From contig NC_087064.1 of the NCBI RefSeq assembly GCF_963678635.1, positions 64,597,548-64,661,547 of the forward strand: DNA of 64,000 bases, read 5' to 3'. This DNA is from Symsagittifera roscoffensis. Taxonomy: Eukaryota > Xenacoelomorpha > Acoela > Convolutidae. Shown here piece after piece: positions 22,320-34,260 of the stretch; position 1 is the first letter of the stretch, and each line of letters opens with the position of its first letter. The position numbers and the translations under genes were made by a program. The notes under the pieces were generated by a model. The model ran no database searches. It worked only from the letters and a program-made list of their open reading frames with translations, and was not told where the DNA came from.

Positions 22320-23590
22320 TTTGATGTCAACCAGTCAACTGCTTGCTCCAATGAGCTAACAGAATGCGCAGTCCGCTACCTTCCGCTATTAGGACTATCA
22401 CCGCGTAGACGAAATGAGGGGCAGGCGGCATGCTCGCGTACTCTGGCGACGAGGTGAATTCCATTTTTCTTTTCCATCCCAGCCTGACCGCCACCAACTT
22501 TTGTATCTCGTTCATCGCGGAGAACAACGTCTGTACTGCCTCCCAGATCTTCTTCGACGCGGATTCCCCACTCCTCAAGGGCTCTAGAAATCCCGCCGCG
22601 TGCAAGTGCTCATTCAACCCTGCGAACAGTAGCAGCTCAGGCTCGCATGGTGTCTCAGACTTTATTGCTACCGCCAGAATACCTTCTCCGACGTTCCCTC
22701 GGAGGTTATCACCCGAGTGACTTCCGGATTCGAACGAGCGTAGGCAGCCAGTGCTTCGGCCAACTTGGACGCACCAAACTTCTCTCGGTATCTTGCATCT
22801 TTGGACAACTCAGAACCCACATAAGCAGTGTCAGTAGCTGCGCCGGTATAGTCACCCTCATTTGGCCAGGCCTGTGCGGTGTTTTGGTGGCTCTGCAATT
22901 GCACCTGAAAATCCCAGCTCCTTTAGTGGTCGATACTTGATCGGGCCAAAAATCACAGCTATCGGATCACCCGTCAAATTTGCCGCCTCCAATGTCCTCT
23001 CTCGTATAAAAGGTGCCTCATGCGTTTTCAGCCACTCCACGCAATAATGACTATTTAAGTCTTCAAGAGACAAGCTCTTGAGAACTCGAAACTCTTGCCG
23101 GCAAGCCAACGCATTCAGGTCTGGGTCCTTTATCCTCTCTACGTATCTGGACTTGCTCGTGCCCTCTAGGGCTGCTCCTGAGGACTTGTTCTCGTTATCC
23201 TTCTCAACCAATAGGACAGAAGACACCACCGAGCTCTGCAGTGTCAAATAGTCCCCCGTGTCTCTCTGCAGAGATGTCGATCCAAGTTGCCTGCTCCTGC
23301 TACTCTGTGAACTGGATCTTGAATCAATTCTCTCTCCCACCCTGTCTTCCACCGGTTTGACTGGGAAGTAAGGGTGTCTTGAAGAGGAGCCAAAAGTGAA
23401 CTGACCGGTTTCCAGCAAATCCGTCTAGATTTTTGATATGATTCTGAAAGACCCTGTTCAACCACATCACGCCTTTGAGTCGATCAAAGTGGATACCATA
23501 GGAAGAAAATCCGGTCGTTAGGGATTCTTCTATCATGCGGGCCTTATAAAGCAATCTCAATGGTGGCAAACTGCTCCTTTGGATCTAAAG
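22320..23590 (-). pseudogene. Block d coding region, copy 1
   Basis: Several minus-strand frames follow each other: 23569-23324 (KARMIEESLTTGFSSYGIHF), 23418-22858 (186 codons, starting MLETGQFTFGSSSRHPYFPV, Ser/Arg-rich near residues 30-60, then a helical part with FRVLKSLSLEDLNSHYCVEW), 22904-22668 (ELSKDARYREKFGASKLAEA) and 22617-22327 (EAVQTLFSAMNEIQKLVAV). The frame overlaps suggest one ancestral protein of about 400 residues broken by frameshifts. Copy 2 at 26830-28155 retains the same pieces with different breaks. No known domain is recognised. There is no cysteine-rich or transmembrane envelope pattern beyond one hydrophobic stretch (FVYAVIVLIAEGSG). Confidence 0.4.
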
Positions 23591-25249
23591 TATTTCTCCA
23601 TTGATATATCGCACCCTCTCGCTCATGCTCAGTCCATTATCGTCCAGCATTATATTAAATGGCAAGGCACAAATCGTCAGTATCCTACGATCAAAATATA
23701 TTCTCACCTCGTGCAACAAACAGCTCACTTTCTCCGGCAATTGAGCCATTTTACCTAGATTAGCCTGTAGAAACGTCATTCGTAACCATCATCATGGTGA
23801 CTATGTGTATCTTCCTCACTTCTAGCAAATTCAGTGAAGCCGAAATTTGAAGCATCGATGCAACGGAAAAACTCGAGACACCTATTTTCAGTGCGCCCTG
23901 ACTCTTGTGAGAACCCTGACTAAACTGTCTCCTATTGTCAAGTGGACCGCGCCCTCATGTATTCTCGGTTTTATCAGGTACTGCTGCCAGGCCGCTTCGC
24001 TGAATGTTACACTCTATACCCATTCGACGCTCATTCAGTGCTCCTTGTGGTGTCAGTGGTATCTCCCAATGACCTCCTTTTTATAATGCGAAATGATTGC
24101 GCCCCTCACTGGTCGCCTCTTCCAAATGGACGGTTCCCCTTATCACGCGGTGTTTTTGGGGTGTCGTGACTGCAGTCTCTCTTGTAACTCCTTGATGCGG
24201 GAATTTCCCATGCAACTCTGGCTATCACCGGTCGAACTGTATATCAGTTCAGGTAGTTGCGCATTGACTGCCAGCGGATTGGTTTGACTCATGTCCAGAT
24301 CATTGGCCATAGTTCAACATCAACGCCATCTGCTTGTTCATTAGAAATTAGTCTCGATCCCTCAGATGCCTGTATAACACATCAAGTGTGGGCTTTTTCA
24401 AAGCCGCGGGCATCGATTTCCAGAAACGATCGGCCATAGTTGATGAGTGTAGACTGTTCAAGAAAGTGCCAAACCGGAAATCACCACTCAATAAATGCCA
24501 ACCAAGATGACTCACTCAAAAGAAGAAATACCAACCAAGGTTAATTTCTCCAGAATATCTGCTTGAGTCCCTAGATCCCCACTAAATCGCCTGCTATTTG
24601 TTTTAATCGTTTCACTTTTCTGTCTCCTTTCACGATTTCTCAAATTCAATCTGAAAACAAAACTACGTTTCAGACTTCTCAAGTTCCTACCGCTGGGATA
24701 ACTACCATTCACAAAATTTTTAAAAACTTCCTATATAGATTTGGAAAAAAGAATTGTGATGTCAACCAGTCAACTGCTTGCTCCAATGAGCAAAACACCA
24801 TATTTACGAGCACGAGCACCATTCCAATTGATAATTAAATAGGGAATCGTGAATTTCTAATTAATTTTTGGCACTGTGCAATTTGGTAAAGGTTTCAGTT
24901 TTAGCAACAAAGATATTTCTTTCAAAATTGAATCTTATACTGAGTACCGCCATCCTCAATTTAAGACCCAAGTCCCAACTCAAGGCGCAAGCCAAGTCCC
25001 AACACAAGACCCTTGTCCAACGCAAGACTCAAGCATGGCTTGACTCAGTCAGGCAATTTTTCTTGTTTAACGTGTACTGTTATTGTACATCGATTCCGCA
25101 TACAGCTCCCGAGGATTCAATTGAACAGGAAATCCACTTTTTGATTTTCTATTTTGAAATCCGCTTCTAGCCTGGTCTTCAACCTCATGTCCGATGTTAT
25201 GCAGATTGTACAGCTTCTGTCTGACAAGATAAAATTGCTGTCTGTGATC

Positions 25250-26530
25250 AATTTCAGTGCGCCCTGACTCTTGTGAGAACCCTGACTAAACTGTCTCCTA
25301 TTGTCAAGTGGACCGCGCCCTCATGTATTCTCGGTTTTATCAGGTACTGCTGCCAGGCCGCTTCGCTGAATGTTACACTCTATAACCATTGGGCGCTCGT
25401 TCAGTGCTCCTTGTGATGTCAGTGGTATCTCCCAATGACGTCCTTCTTGTAATGCGAAAAAATTGCGCCCCTCACTGGTTGCCTCTTCCAAGTGGACGGT
25501 TCCCCCTTGTCACGCGGTGCTTTCGTGGCCTCTTGACTGCTTTCGGGGGGTCGTCTCTCTTGTAACTCCTCGAGGCAGGAATTTCCCGCGCAACTCTGGC
25601 TATCACCGGTCGAACTGTATATCAGTCCAGGTAGTTGCGCATCCACTGCCAGCGGCTTGGTTTGACTCAGGTACAGATAATCTCTCAAGGTTGACGTGGG
25701 TTCTGGAGGTGTCCATGTCTCCAGATATTTGATCATTTGTTCCTGAGCTACTCGATCCAGATTGAGCGATCCGTTGCTCTGGATGCTTCGCCAAATTCCG
25801 TCTTTAACTCCGGCCTCGAACGTGTCACCAGGAGTTCACTCGGCGTCTTCCGCTCTCTACTATTCTTGGTCTCTTGCTGCAACCTCTAAACCTGGTCGAG
25901 CTCCGGTTTAGCCGGTCCCGCGTGCAGCTATTTGCTAAAATATCTGGACTTGCTCAAGTGGCAACTTGTACTGGCCACGGATTTCCTAGACCTGTCCCAG
26001 CTCAGTTCTCATTTCATCCTTCTCTAAAATGTCCTGATCCCGTTCGTTCTGGACCCTGTCCAGGTCCCTTCCTAGTCTGGTGGTGTCTGAATACGCTTTT
26101 TCCGGGATTGAATCATTTTGAAGGCTTGCTGCTCATTGGACCATAACTCTCTCGTGGTTGACCTGGCAGGATGGGAAAGCTCACCAGCACCATACTCCGT
26201 GCTGTTACTCAAGCCGCGATACCTTGCCGAGTCGAATCATCTCAAGCACCCGTCTGTTCTCCACGACATCCACCTCTTTTACTCTTGGTTTGAGATCCTA
26301 TCTGACGTGTATCCCACCATCAGCACAGTTTCCATTCTGGATTCCCTACCTTCTCCTTGCTACTCCAGCTGCAGGATGGCATTCAACATCAACGCCATCT
26401 ACTTGTTCATTAGAAGTTAGTCCCTATCCCTCAGACCCCCGAATAACACATCAAGTGTGGGCTTTTTGAAAGCCGCGGCATCGATTTCCAGAAACGATCG
26501 GCCATAGTTGGTGAGTGTAGACTGTTCAAG
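25250..26530 (-). pseudogene. Block f coding region, copy 1
   Basis: The minus-strand frame 25736-25419 (105 codons, starting MIKYLETWTPPEPTSTLRDY, with LEELQERRPPESSQEATKAP) is Pro/Ser/Glu-rich and looks disordered. It is identical in protein to 28931-28614. An alternative frame (25794-25603) overlaps it. The DNA from about 25253 to 26090 is identical by eye to 28448-29285. Unknown function. Confidence 0.35.
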
Positions 26531-26829
26531 AAAGTGCCAAACCGGAAATCACCACTCAATAAATGCCAACCAAGATGACTCACTCAAAAGAAGAAATACC
26601 AACCAAGGTTAATTTCTCCAGAATATCTGCTTCGGTCCCTAGATCTCCACTAAATCTCCTGCTATTTGTTTTAATCGTTTCACGTCGCTGTCTTCTTTCC
26701 CGATTTCTCAAATTCAATCTGAAAACAAAACTACGTTTCAGTTTTCTCAAGTTCCTACCGCTGGGATAACTACCATTCACAAAATTTTAAAAAACTTTTT
26801 ATATAGATTTAGATAAAAAGAGTTTTGAT

Positions 26830-28155
26830 GTCAACCAGTCAACTGCTTGCTCCAATGAGCTAACAGAATGCGCAGTCCGCTACCTTCCGCTATTAGGACT
26901 ATCACCGCGTAGACGAAATGAGGGGCAGGCGGCATGCTCGCGTACTCTGGCGACGAGGTGAATTCCATTTTTCTTTTCCATCCCAGCCTGACCGCCACCA
27001 ACTTTTGTATCTCGTTCATCGCGGAGAACAACGTCTGTACTGCCTCCCAGATCTTCTTCGACGCGAATTCCCCACTCCTCAAGGGCTCTAGAAATCCCGC
27101 CGCGTGCAAGTGCTGATTCAACCCTGCGAACAGTAGCAGCTCAGGCTCGCATGGTGTCTCAGACTTTATTGCTACCGCCAGAGTCCACATTTGGTTCAGT
27201 TCGGCCCCTGGCAACATGAATAAAAGATATTCAGGCCAGAATACCTTCTCTTACGTTCCCTCGGAGGTTATCACTCGAGTGAATTCCGGATTCGAACGAG
27301 CGTAGGCAGCCAGTGCCTCGGCCAACTTGGACGCTCCAAACTTCTTACGGTATCTTGCATCTTTGGACAACTCAGAACCCACATAAACAGTGTCAGTAAC
27401 TGCGCCGGTATAGCCACCCTCATTTGGCCAGGCCTGTGCATTGTTTTGGTGGCTCTGCAATCGCACCTGGAATTCCAAGCTCCTTCAGTGGTCGATACTT
27501 GATCGGGCCAAAAATCACAGCTCTCGGATCACCTGTCAAATTTGTCGCCTCCAATGTCCTCTATCGTAAAAAAGGTGCCTCATGCGTTTTCATCCACTCC
27601 CGCATTAATGACTATTTAAGTCTTCATGAGACAAGCTCTTGAGAACTCGAAACTCTTGCCGGCAAGCCAACTCATTCAGGTCTGGGTCCTTTATCCTCTC
27701 TACGTATCTGGACTTGCTTGTGCCCTATAGGGCTTCTCCTGAGGACTTGTTCTCGTTATCCCTCTCAACCCATACGGCAGAAGACACCATCGAGCTCTGC
27801 AGTGTCGAAGAGTCCCCTGTGTCTCTCTGCAGAGATGTCAAGCCAAGCTGCCTGCTCCTGCTACTCGTTGAACTGGATCTTGAATCAATTCTCTCTCCCA
27901 CCCTGTCTTCCACCGGTTTGACTGGGAAGTAAGGGGGTCTAGAAGAGGAGCCAAAAGTGAACTGACCGGTTTCCAGCAAATCCGTCTAGATTTTTGATAT
28001 GATTCTGAAAGACCCTGTTCAACCACATCACGCCTTTAAGTCGATCAAAATGGATACCATAGGAAGAAAATCCGGTCGTTAGGGATTCTTCTATCATGCG
28101 GGCCTTATACAGCAATCTCAATGGCGGCAAACTGCTCCTTTGGATCTAAAGTATT
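26830..28155 (-). pseudogene. Block d coding region, copy 2
   Basis: Second copy of 22320-23590. It keeps the fragments 28130-27939, 27979-27725, 27478-27251 and 27217-26831. The last is longer than in copy 1 (128 codons, starting MLPGAELNQMWTLAVAIKSE) because copy 1 lacks about 60 bp equivalent to 27182-27242. Comparing the two would show the ancestral frame, but neither copy is intact. Confidence 0.4.
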
Positions 28156-28439
28156 TCTCAATTGATATATCGCACCCTCTCGCTCATGCTCAGTCCATTA
28201 TCATCCAGCATTATATCAAATGGCAAGGTACAAATCGTCAGTATCCTACGATCAAAATATATTCTCACCTCGTGCAACAAACAGCTCACTTTCTCCGGCA
28301 ATTGAGCCATTTTACCTAGATTAGCCTGTAGAAACGTCATTCGTAACCATCATCATGGTGACTATGTGTATCTTCCTCACTTCTAGCAAATTCAGTGAAG
28401 CCGAAATTTGAAGCATCGATGCAACGGAGAAACTCGAGA

Positions 28440-29745
28440 CAATTATTTTCAGTGCGCCCTGACTCTTGTGAGAACCCTGACTAAACTGTCTCCTATTGTC
28501 AAGTGGACCGCGCCCTCATGTATTCTCGGTTTTATCAGGTACTGCTGCCAGGCCGCTTCGCTGAATGTTACACTCTATAACCATTGGGCGCTCGTTCAGT
28601 GCTCCTTGTGATGTCAGTGGTATCTCCCAATGACGTCCTTCTTGTAATGCGAAAAAATTGCGCCCCTCACTGGTTGCCTCTTCCAAGTGGACGGTTCCCC
28701 CTTGTCACGCGGTGCTTTCGTGGCCTCTTGACTGCTTTCGGGGGGTCGTCTCTCTTGTAACTCCTCGAGGCAGGAATTTCCCGCGCAACTCTGGCTATCA
28801 CCGGTCGAACTGTATATCAGTCCAGGTAGTTGCGCATCCACTGCCAGCGGCTTGGTTTGACTCAGGTACAGATAATCTCTCAAGGTTGACGTGGGTTCTG
28901 GAGGTGTCCATGTCTCCAGATATTTGATCATTTGTTCCTGAGCTACTCGATCCAGATTGAGCGATCCGTTGCTCTGGATGCTTCGCCAAATTCCGTCTTT
29001 AACTCCGGCCTCGAACGTGTCACCAGGAGTTCACTCGGCGTCTTCCGCTCTCTACTATTCTTGGTCTCTTGCTGCAACCTCTAAACCTGGTCGAGCTCCG
29101 GTTTAGCCGGTCCCGCGTGCAGCTATTTGCTAAAATATCTGGACTTGCTCAAGTGGCAACTTGTACTGGCCACGGATTTCCTAGACCTGTCCCAGCTCAG
29201 TTCTCATTTCATCCTTCTCTAAAATGTCCTGATCCCGTTCGTTCTGGACCCTGTCCAGGTCCCTTCCTAGTCTGGTGGTGTCTGGATACGCTTTTTCCGG
29301 AATTGAATAATTTCGAAGGCTTGCTGCTCATTTGACCCTAACTCTCTCGTGGTTGGCTTGGCAGGATGGGAAAACTAACCAGCACCATACTCCGTGCTGT
29401 TACTCACGCCGGGATACCTTGTCGAGTCGAAACATCTCAAGCACCCGACGGTTCTCCACGACATCCACCCCTTTTACTTTTGGTTTGAGATACCATCTGA
29501 TGTGTAACCCACCATCAGCACAGTTTCCATTCTGGATTCCCTGCCTTCTCCTTGCTACTCCAGCTGCAGGATGGCATTCAACATCAACGCCATCTGCCTG
29601 TTCATTGGAAGTTAGTCCAGATCCCTCAGACCACTGTTTAGCACATCAAGTGTGGGCTTTTTCAAAGCCGCGGGCATCGATTTCCAGAAAGGATCGGCCT
29701 TAGTTGATGAGTGTAGAGTGTTCAAGAAAGTGCCAAACCGCAAAT
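28440..29745 (-). pseudogene. Block f coding region, copy 2
   Basis: Same as 25250-26530, offset 3,195 bases. Identity appears complete until about 29285, after which substitutions become common. That step change points to gene conversion or a recent duplication ending there. Confidence 0.35.
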
Positions 29746-29754
29746 CACCACTCA

Positions 29755-30515
29755 ATAAAGGCCAACCAAGATGACTCACTCAAAAGAAGAAATACCAACC
29801 AAGGTTAATTTCTCCAGAATATCTGCTTGAGTCCCTAGATCCCCACTAAATCGCCTGCTATTTGTTTTAATCGTTTCACTTTTCTGTCTCCTTTCACGAT
29901 TTCTCAAATTCAATCTGAAAACAAAACTACGTTTCAGACTTCTCAAGTTCCTACCGCTGGGATAACTACCATTCACAAAATTTTTAAAAACTTCCTATAT
30001 AGATTTGGAAAAAAGAATTGTGATGTCAACCAGTCAACTGCTTGCTCCAATGAGCAAAACACCATATTTACGAGCACCAGCACCATTCCAATTGATAATT
30101 AAATAGGGAATCGTGAATTTCTAATTAATTTTTGGCACTGTGCAATTTGGTAAAGGTTTCAGTTTTAGCAATAAAGATATTTCTTTCAAAATTGAATCTT
30201 ATACTGAGTACCGCCATCCTCAATTTAAGACCCAAGTCCCAACTCAAGGCGCAAGCCAAGTCCCAACACAAGACCCTTGTCCAACGCAAGACTCAAGCAT
30301 GGCTTGACTCAGTCAGGCAATTTTTCTTGTTTAACGTGTACTGTTATTGTACATCGATTCCGCATACAGCTCCCGAGGATTCAATTGAACAGGAAATCCA
30401 CTTTTTGATTTTCTATTTTGAAATCCGCTTCTAGCCTGGTCTTCAACCTCATGTCCGATGTTATGCAGATTGTACAGCTTCTGTCTGACAAGATAAAATT
30501 GCTGTCTGTGATCAA
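29755..30515 (-). pseudogene. Blocks c and e, distal copy
   Basis: Block c encodes a basic 66-codon frame on the minus strand (29976-29776: NGSYPSGRNLRSLKRSF, LNLRNRERRQ), repeated at 24712-24512 and 26780-26580. Block e (30040-30515) matches 24780-25250 with an offset of 5,264. It contains a run of CAAG/CCAAC-rich words (30228-30300, 24964-25036) that look like a small decayed simple repeat. No function recognised. Confidence 0.35.
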
Positions 30516-30815
30516 GATGTTCTCTGAGTATTCATTTGTATTTCAAAAGTGGTCTGAAGATTTTTCCCATTAGCGGGCTTGACCTTCTCTTGTTCTAATT
30601 AAAATTACCGGTGTGGGTAACTCCTACTTACACTCCCTGGACAAAAATAACTCCCCGTCGATGGTGCCAACTCTAGGTTACTTGAGGGTATGCCTAGTGA
30701 TCGCTTCGTCACTACCCAGCTCAACGAGGGTTTCTCTCAATGCCTTATTAAGCTGCAGATAGGTTGACTTGTTGTTTTTTTATTCTCTCTAGTTACCTAC
30801 CAGTAGGTCATATAT

Positions 30816-31115
30816 TCACTCCAGAATTCTCAAGTTTTTTTTCGCAATGTTCCAGATCCATCTCTCGCTCGTGCACTCTGTGATAGTCTTGCCAGAAGGT
30901 GCATCATTATCGATGATCTGCTTCTCTTGATCCGGGACTAAACCACTTACGCCCACCATCTCTGCTCTAAAATCATCTGGCTTTATTTTGTCGATCAAGA
31001 AGTCGTCCCCATATCTATTGTATGTCATGCTGGTTTTCTTGCATCCGCCCCTCCTCGTTTCCTTCGTCAGGGGCTTGTCTGGTTCCACCAATTTCGGTAC
31101 CTCATTCTGCTCCAT
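30816..31115 (-). pseudogene. ORF just downstream of integrase, 99 residues
   Basis: Open from MEQNEVPKLVEPDKPLTKET to a stop at 30816; hydrophilic and charged, with PDDFRAEMVGVSGLVPDQEK. It follows the integrase C-terminal motif by about 200 bases on the same strand, so it is either the tail of pol or a separate accessory ORF. No domain recognised. Confidence 0.35.
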
Positions 31116-31289
31116 CTCATTCTTATCTTCTTCAGCAAAAGAACTTTCATCCGAGTAAACTTATGTTCCCTCGTTCTCTTCCAAGCTTGAGATCTTGCTG
31201 CCATTTTTTTTCTCTCTGGTAACTTTTTAGTTCACTTCGCATACAGGTTGCACTACCAATTACTCTAGTCTCTCCATGTTTTGGGGGAC

Positions 31290-31851
31290 ACGTCAATCCT
31301 CTGATGACGGAAAATGAGGCTTCAGAATTTCATAGTGCACGTCGCCTCCGGGCTCAAGCGGTAGAACCTACCCTGTTGATTTACTTATGTTACGATGAAG
31401 GGTATTCTCCATTTCTTCATTAATTTTTTGGTCAGATCCCGGACGGAGGCCTTCAAAATGTCAGACTGAAAACTCATGGGACAACCGTAGCTAGATCTCC
31501 AATGCGTGATTAGGTTATCACAAGCTTCCTCTGCCGACGCTGTTCGGCGCGGTCATTCAGATTTTCTGGTGGTCTATCCGCACAACCTCACTGAATGCCG
31601 AGCTTTCCACCGACTTCAGTCGTAACTAAGTTTTACTTGGATCCCTAGCATGCATTGATCCACCACTCGTAAGCCTTCCTCATTCCCGGCCAATTAAACC
31701 GTTGAAGTATTCTCTGTTGCACCTTGTCTATACCCGGATACCCATTTTGGTCATGCGATCTAAGCAACAACTCTGTTTGATATAGCTTTAGTAGTATGAT
31801 GAGGTTGTGCTTTTGCAGTAAATTATCTTCATCCTTCGTCTTACAGGCCAC
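31290..31851 (-). pseudogene. Ty3/gypsy-type integrase, degenerate
   Basis: The N-terminal zinc-binding region is at 31851-31645: HDQNGYPGIDKVQQRILQRF then NWPGMRKAYEWW and INAC. The Ty3/gypsy consensus has a second His where this has Tyr (GYPG), and a stop follows the first Cys of the pair, so the zinc site is broken. In another frame EEACDNLITHWRSSYGCP and MSFQSD (about 31530-31460) match the region before the second catalytic Asp of the core. GGDVHYEILKPHF (about 31345-31310) matches the typical VHY-LKPH C-terminal end. At least two frameshifts separate these pieces. It cannot be active. Confidence 0.75.
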
Positions 31852-32057
31852 CGCATCATCCGCCGTTGGATAGAGTAGCTTTGTTCGTACCTAACAGAAC
31901 TGGCTAAAAATTTTATAGTTATTTTTTTCTAGGTCCCTTTCTTCTTTTTCCCTGTTATAATCCATTTGGAGAAATGACTGTTCAATCATAAACTGAATGG
32001 CTCGCTGCCCAGATATGATCTGTACTTCTCCACGAAGACAACTACTGCAAAAAGTAC

Positions 32058-32258
32058 TTAAATTCTCATCCGTACTTCATTTCCGTACTTCAGGACTTTG
32101 CTCCCTTTCGCTGTTGGTCTCAAGGTGGTCTTGCCATTCCACTCTTGCTCTTCATGGAGTATCACAGAAATCGCCACCACTGAAGCGTCTGTGTCTAGGA
32201 CGTCGTACATGCCATTCTCTGATGTTATGCCCAATACCGGAGCCTCACTCAACAACAC
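32058..32258 (-). pseudogene. RNase H domain fragment of Ty3/gypsy pol
   Basis: The minus-strand frame reads APVLGITSENGMYDV then LDTDASVVAISVILHEEQEW. This corresponds to the start of the Ty3-type RNase H domain, including the catalytic Asp in the DTDAS motif. It lies directly between RT and integrase, as expected. The domain is open for 66 codons only, and the remaining catalytic acids were not located. Confidence 0.7.
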
Positions 32259-33082
32259 TTCTTTTATTTTGACTGCTTGAATTTTTCAGATCTGCCACCT
32301 CTATGCATGCCAACATTTCGTCCAGGCGCTCGATGTGATCCTCAAGAGTTGGCGTTGCTATCAAGAGTTGGTCCACGTAACACATGATCAAGTAGTTCCC
32401 ATTGTTCTTCGTTACTCTTGTTAAGGCATGTGACATCAACCTATGGAAAGTGGCTGTTCTCTCAAAGGATTCTTCTGCTGCCTTATTCCGTGCAATTTTT
32501 TGCCTTTAATTTTCATGAGTTGTTGCATCGGGTATACTTTGTCCGCGTAGCCTTTGATGAATTCCCCATAGTAGTTCGCGAAACCAAGAAAGCTCATCAA
32601 TTGATGCTAGGTCTTGGGTGACTTACAAGTTAGGACTGCCTCGATAGCGTCTGGATCTGGTCTGATGCCATGTTTTTCCACCATCCTAGCGAGGTTTTTT
32701 ATCGAGTACTTCCAGATTTTGCATTTTGACTGCTTGCCTTTTCAGAACTGCCACCTCTATACATGCCAACATTTCTTACAGGCGCTCGATGTGATCCTCA
32801 GGAGTTGGCTTTGCTATCAAGAAATGGTCCACGTAACACATGATCAAGTTCCCATACTTTTTTGGTACTCTTGTTAGTGCCTGTGACATCAACCCTGGAA
32901 TGTGGCTGTCGCATCCAAAGGCCGAAAGGCATCCGTTTCAGTGAAACAGTCCCAGCTCGCAAGAGAATCCGTCTTTTCCTATCTTGTTTCCTATGCGATG
33001 CCTGCCACAAAGCTGACCACAGATCAAGAGTAGTACAAAATTTCGTATCGCCCATTTTTAAAAGAATCGAATCGAAAGTCAC
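32245..33082 (-). pseudogene. Reverse transcriptase of Ty3/gypsy type, degenerate
   Basis: 33082-32798 reads MGDTKFCTTLDLWSALWQ then LKRMPFGL, the standard first-Asp (TLDL) and RMPFGL motifs of Ty3/gypsy RT. The YVDD box occurs twice: YVDQLLIATP at 32379-32368 and, in a duplicated segment, YVDHFLIA at 32835-32824. Both have lost the second Asp. The duplicated block is about 32270-32470 against 32715-32925. In the upstream copy the box lies in a different frame from RMPFGL. The enzyme is dead by at least the YVDD change and frameshifts. Confidence 0.8.
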
Positions 33083-33329
33083 AAAGACTCGAATCGAAAT
33101 TAGATCGAAACCATGTCAATTGATGTCTTTTCTTTTTGGCCATCACTACTTCACACGCCCGCGGTGATTTGGACGGTTCTATCATGTCATACTCTAGTAT
33201 TGTTTTCTACTTGCATCCAATTGATGAGGGGTCTTCCGCCTCGCCCCTCCCTTTGTGTTACCGCCGATTCCTCTGATTCTATTTCATGTTCAATAAAGTT
33301 ACGACACTCAATGTCCGCCTAATGTCTCG

Positions 33330-34053
33330 AGAAAACGTCCTGATTCATGTCTTTGCTGGCTTTGTGCTGTTCGTCCGTTATTTTTCTCCTTAAATGTTTT
33401 ATTTCTGGTTTTACCGGTTTGTTCATAACCTCTATACTCCTCGGTTGTGGGCCTGAAAACTTTCACTGAAAAATGAAGAGCTTAAATTTCCATCGTTTGT
33501 CTTTGATTTAAAGAAACTAACGATTTCCCCACGAACTAACGAAAAAAATTGTTTCGCTTCAAATTACTGAAGAAACAAAACCGGACCTCGTGATTTGAAC
33601 AATCAAGAATTTAATATTTTTGAAAGTTTTTTTCACTCATTTCATAACTAGTTTTCACCAGCAGTGTATATCCTATTTTTCTCACCCTCTGGATTGTGAT
33701 TGGTATATCAGGAGTATTCAACAAGCCACTGTCGCAGAGGCACCGTAGTGATAGAGAATGATCTTTTTAAAATAGCAGCACTTTGGCTCTTTGGATTCGG
33801 TACTACACATACCTGTTTGAGATTATTGAGTTCATTGAAGTTCCTCCTTGTCAAGTTTACAATTGCAGGCTTATTGGTTTTCAACATCATCATCCTACTC
33901 ATGAAAAGTGGATCTTTACGCTCATGCGTCGTTGTAAAGTTTACCGTCTTTCTTACGTACTTCCTTTCCGGGTTTCCAATCCTGAATATAGCATTGATAA
34001 AAACTATCGTTAGGTCAAACTTCCTGATGAAATATCTGACCAAAATAAACTGA
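33330..34053 (-). pseudogene. Protease-RT linker region
   Basis: The minus-strand frame 34043-33708 (111 codons, starting MVRYFIRKFDLTIVFINAIF) lies between the proximal protease copy and RT. It includes NLTRRNFNELNNLKQ and is basic. 33330-33700 has no clear frame. The right edge (33950 on) belongs to the tandemly duplicated protease unit, so the N-terminal end of this frame is shared with about 35230-35300. Confidence 0.35.
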
Positions 34054-34099
34054 CTAGATTTATCTAGATTCTATACTACCAGAAGGCTCTTCCACAGAT

Positions 34100-34260
34100 T
34101 GCGCTACCCATATTTTGTGCTATGATCGGTGTTCTGCCAAGTAGCCTAAGTGCCCATCAGGTGGTCCCTATCGAATCCCATCTGTGTCCAGGTTTCAATT
34201 GGTATTACGCTCAAGACATCTCCCGAATCAAGTAACCCCTCCAGAACATCTTGCCCAGAT
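34100..34260 (-). pseudogene. Retroviral-type aspartic protease, copy 2
   Basis: The minus strand reads LLDSGDVLSVIPIETWTQMG. The catalytic triad position 34229-34218 is DSG followed by Asp rather than the DTGA of copy 1. A shared NMG/NME-ending segment lies downstream near 34115. It is the second product of the tandem duplication of the gag-pol junction and too short and broken to work. Confidence 0.6.

Larger units (their letters stand above)
21163..30515 (-). repeat. Mosaic of four repeated coding modules downstream of pol
   Basis: Five block types alternate. Block a: 21163-21440, 23593-23880, 28156-28440. Block b: 21440-22060 and 23880-24490, with a longer variant f at 25250-26530 and 28440-29745. 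Block c: 22060-22320, 24490-24780, 26560-26830, 29755-30040. Block d: 22320-23590 and 26830-28155. Block e: 24780-25250 and 30040-30515. The plus-strand order is a-b-c-d, a-b-c-e, f-c-d, a-f-c-e. All coding-like frames are on the minus strand. The position between integrase and the distal LTR-like piece is where retroviruses carry env or accessory ORFs, but no envelope signature was recognised. Confidence 0.75.

Noticed and set aside
21163-30515. Retroviral envelope gene downstream of pol
   Set aside because: The position fits, but no signal peptide, cleavage site, cysteine pattern or C-terminal membrane anchor was convincingly seen in the fragments.
33700-34053. 117-codon plus-strand ORF with hydrophobic segments
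   Set aside because: It is the antisense shadow of the minus-strand protease-RT linker of the retroelement.
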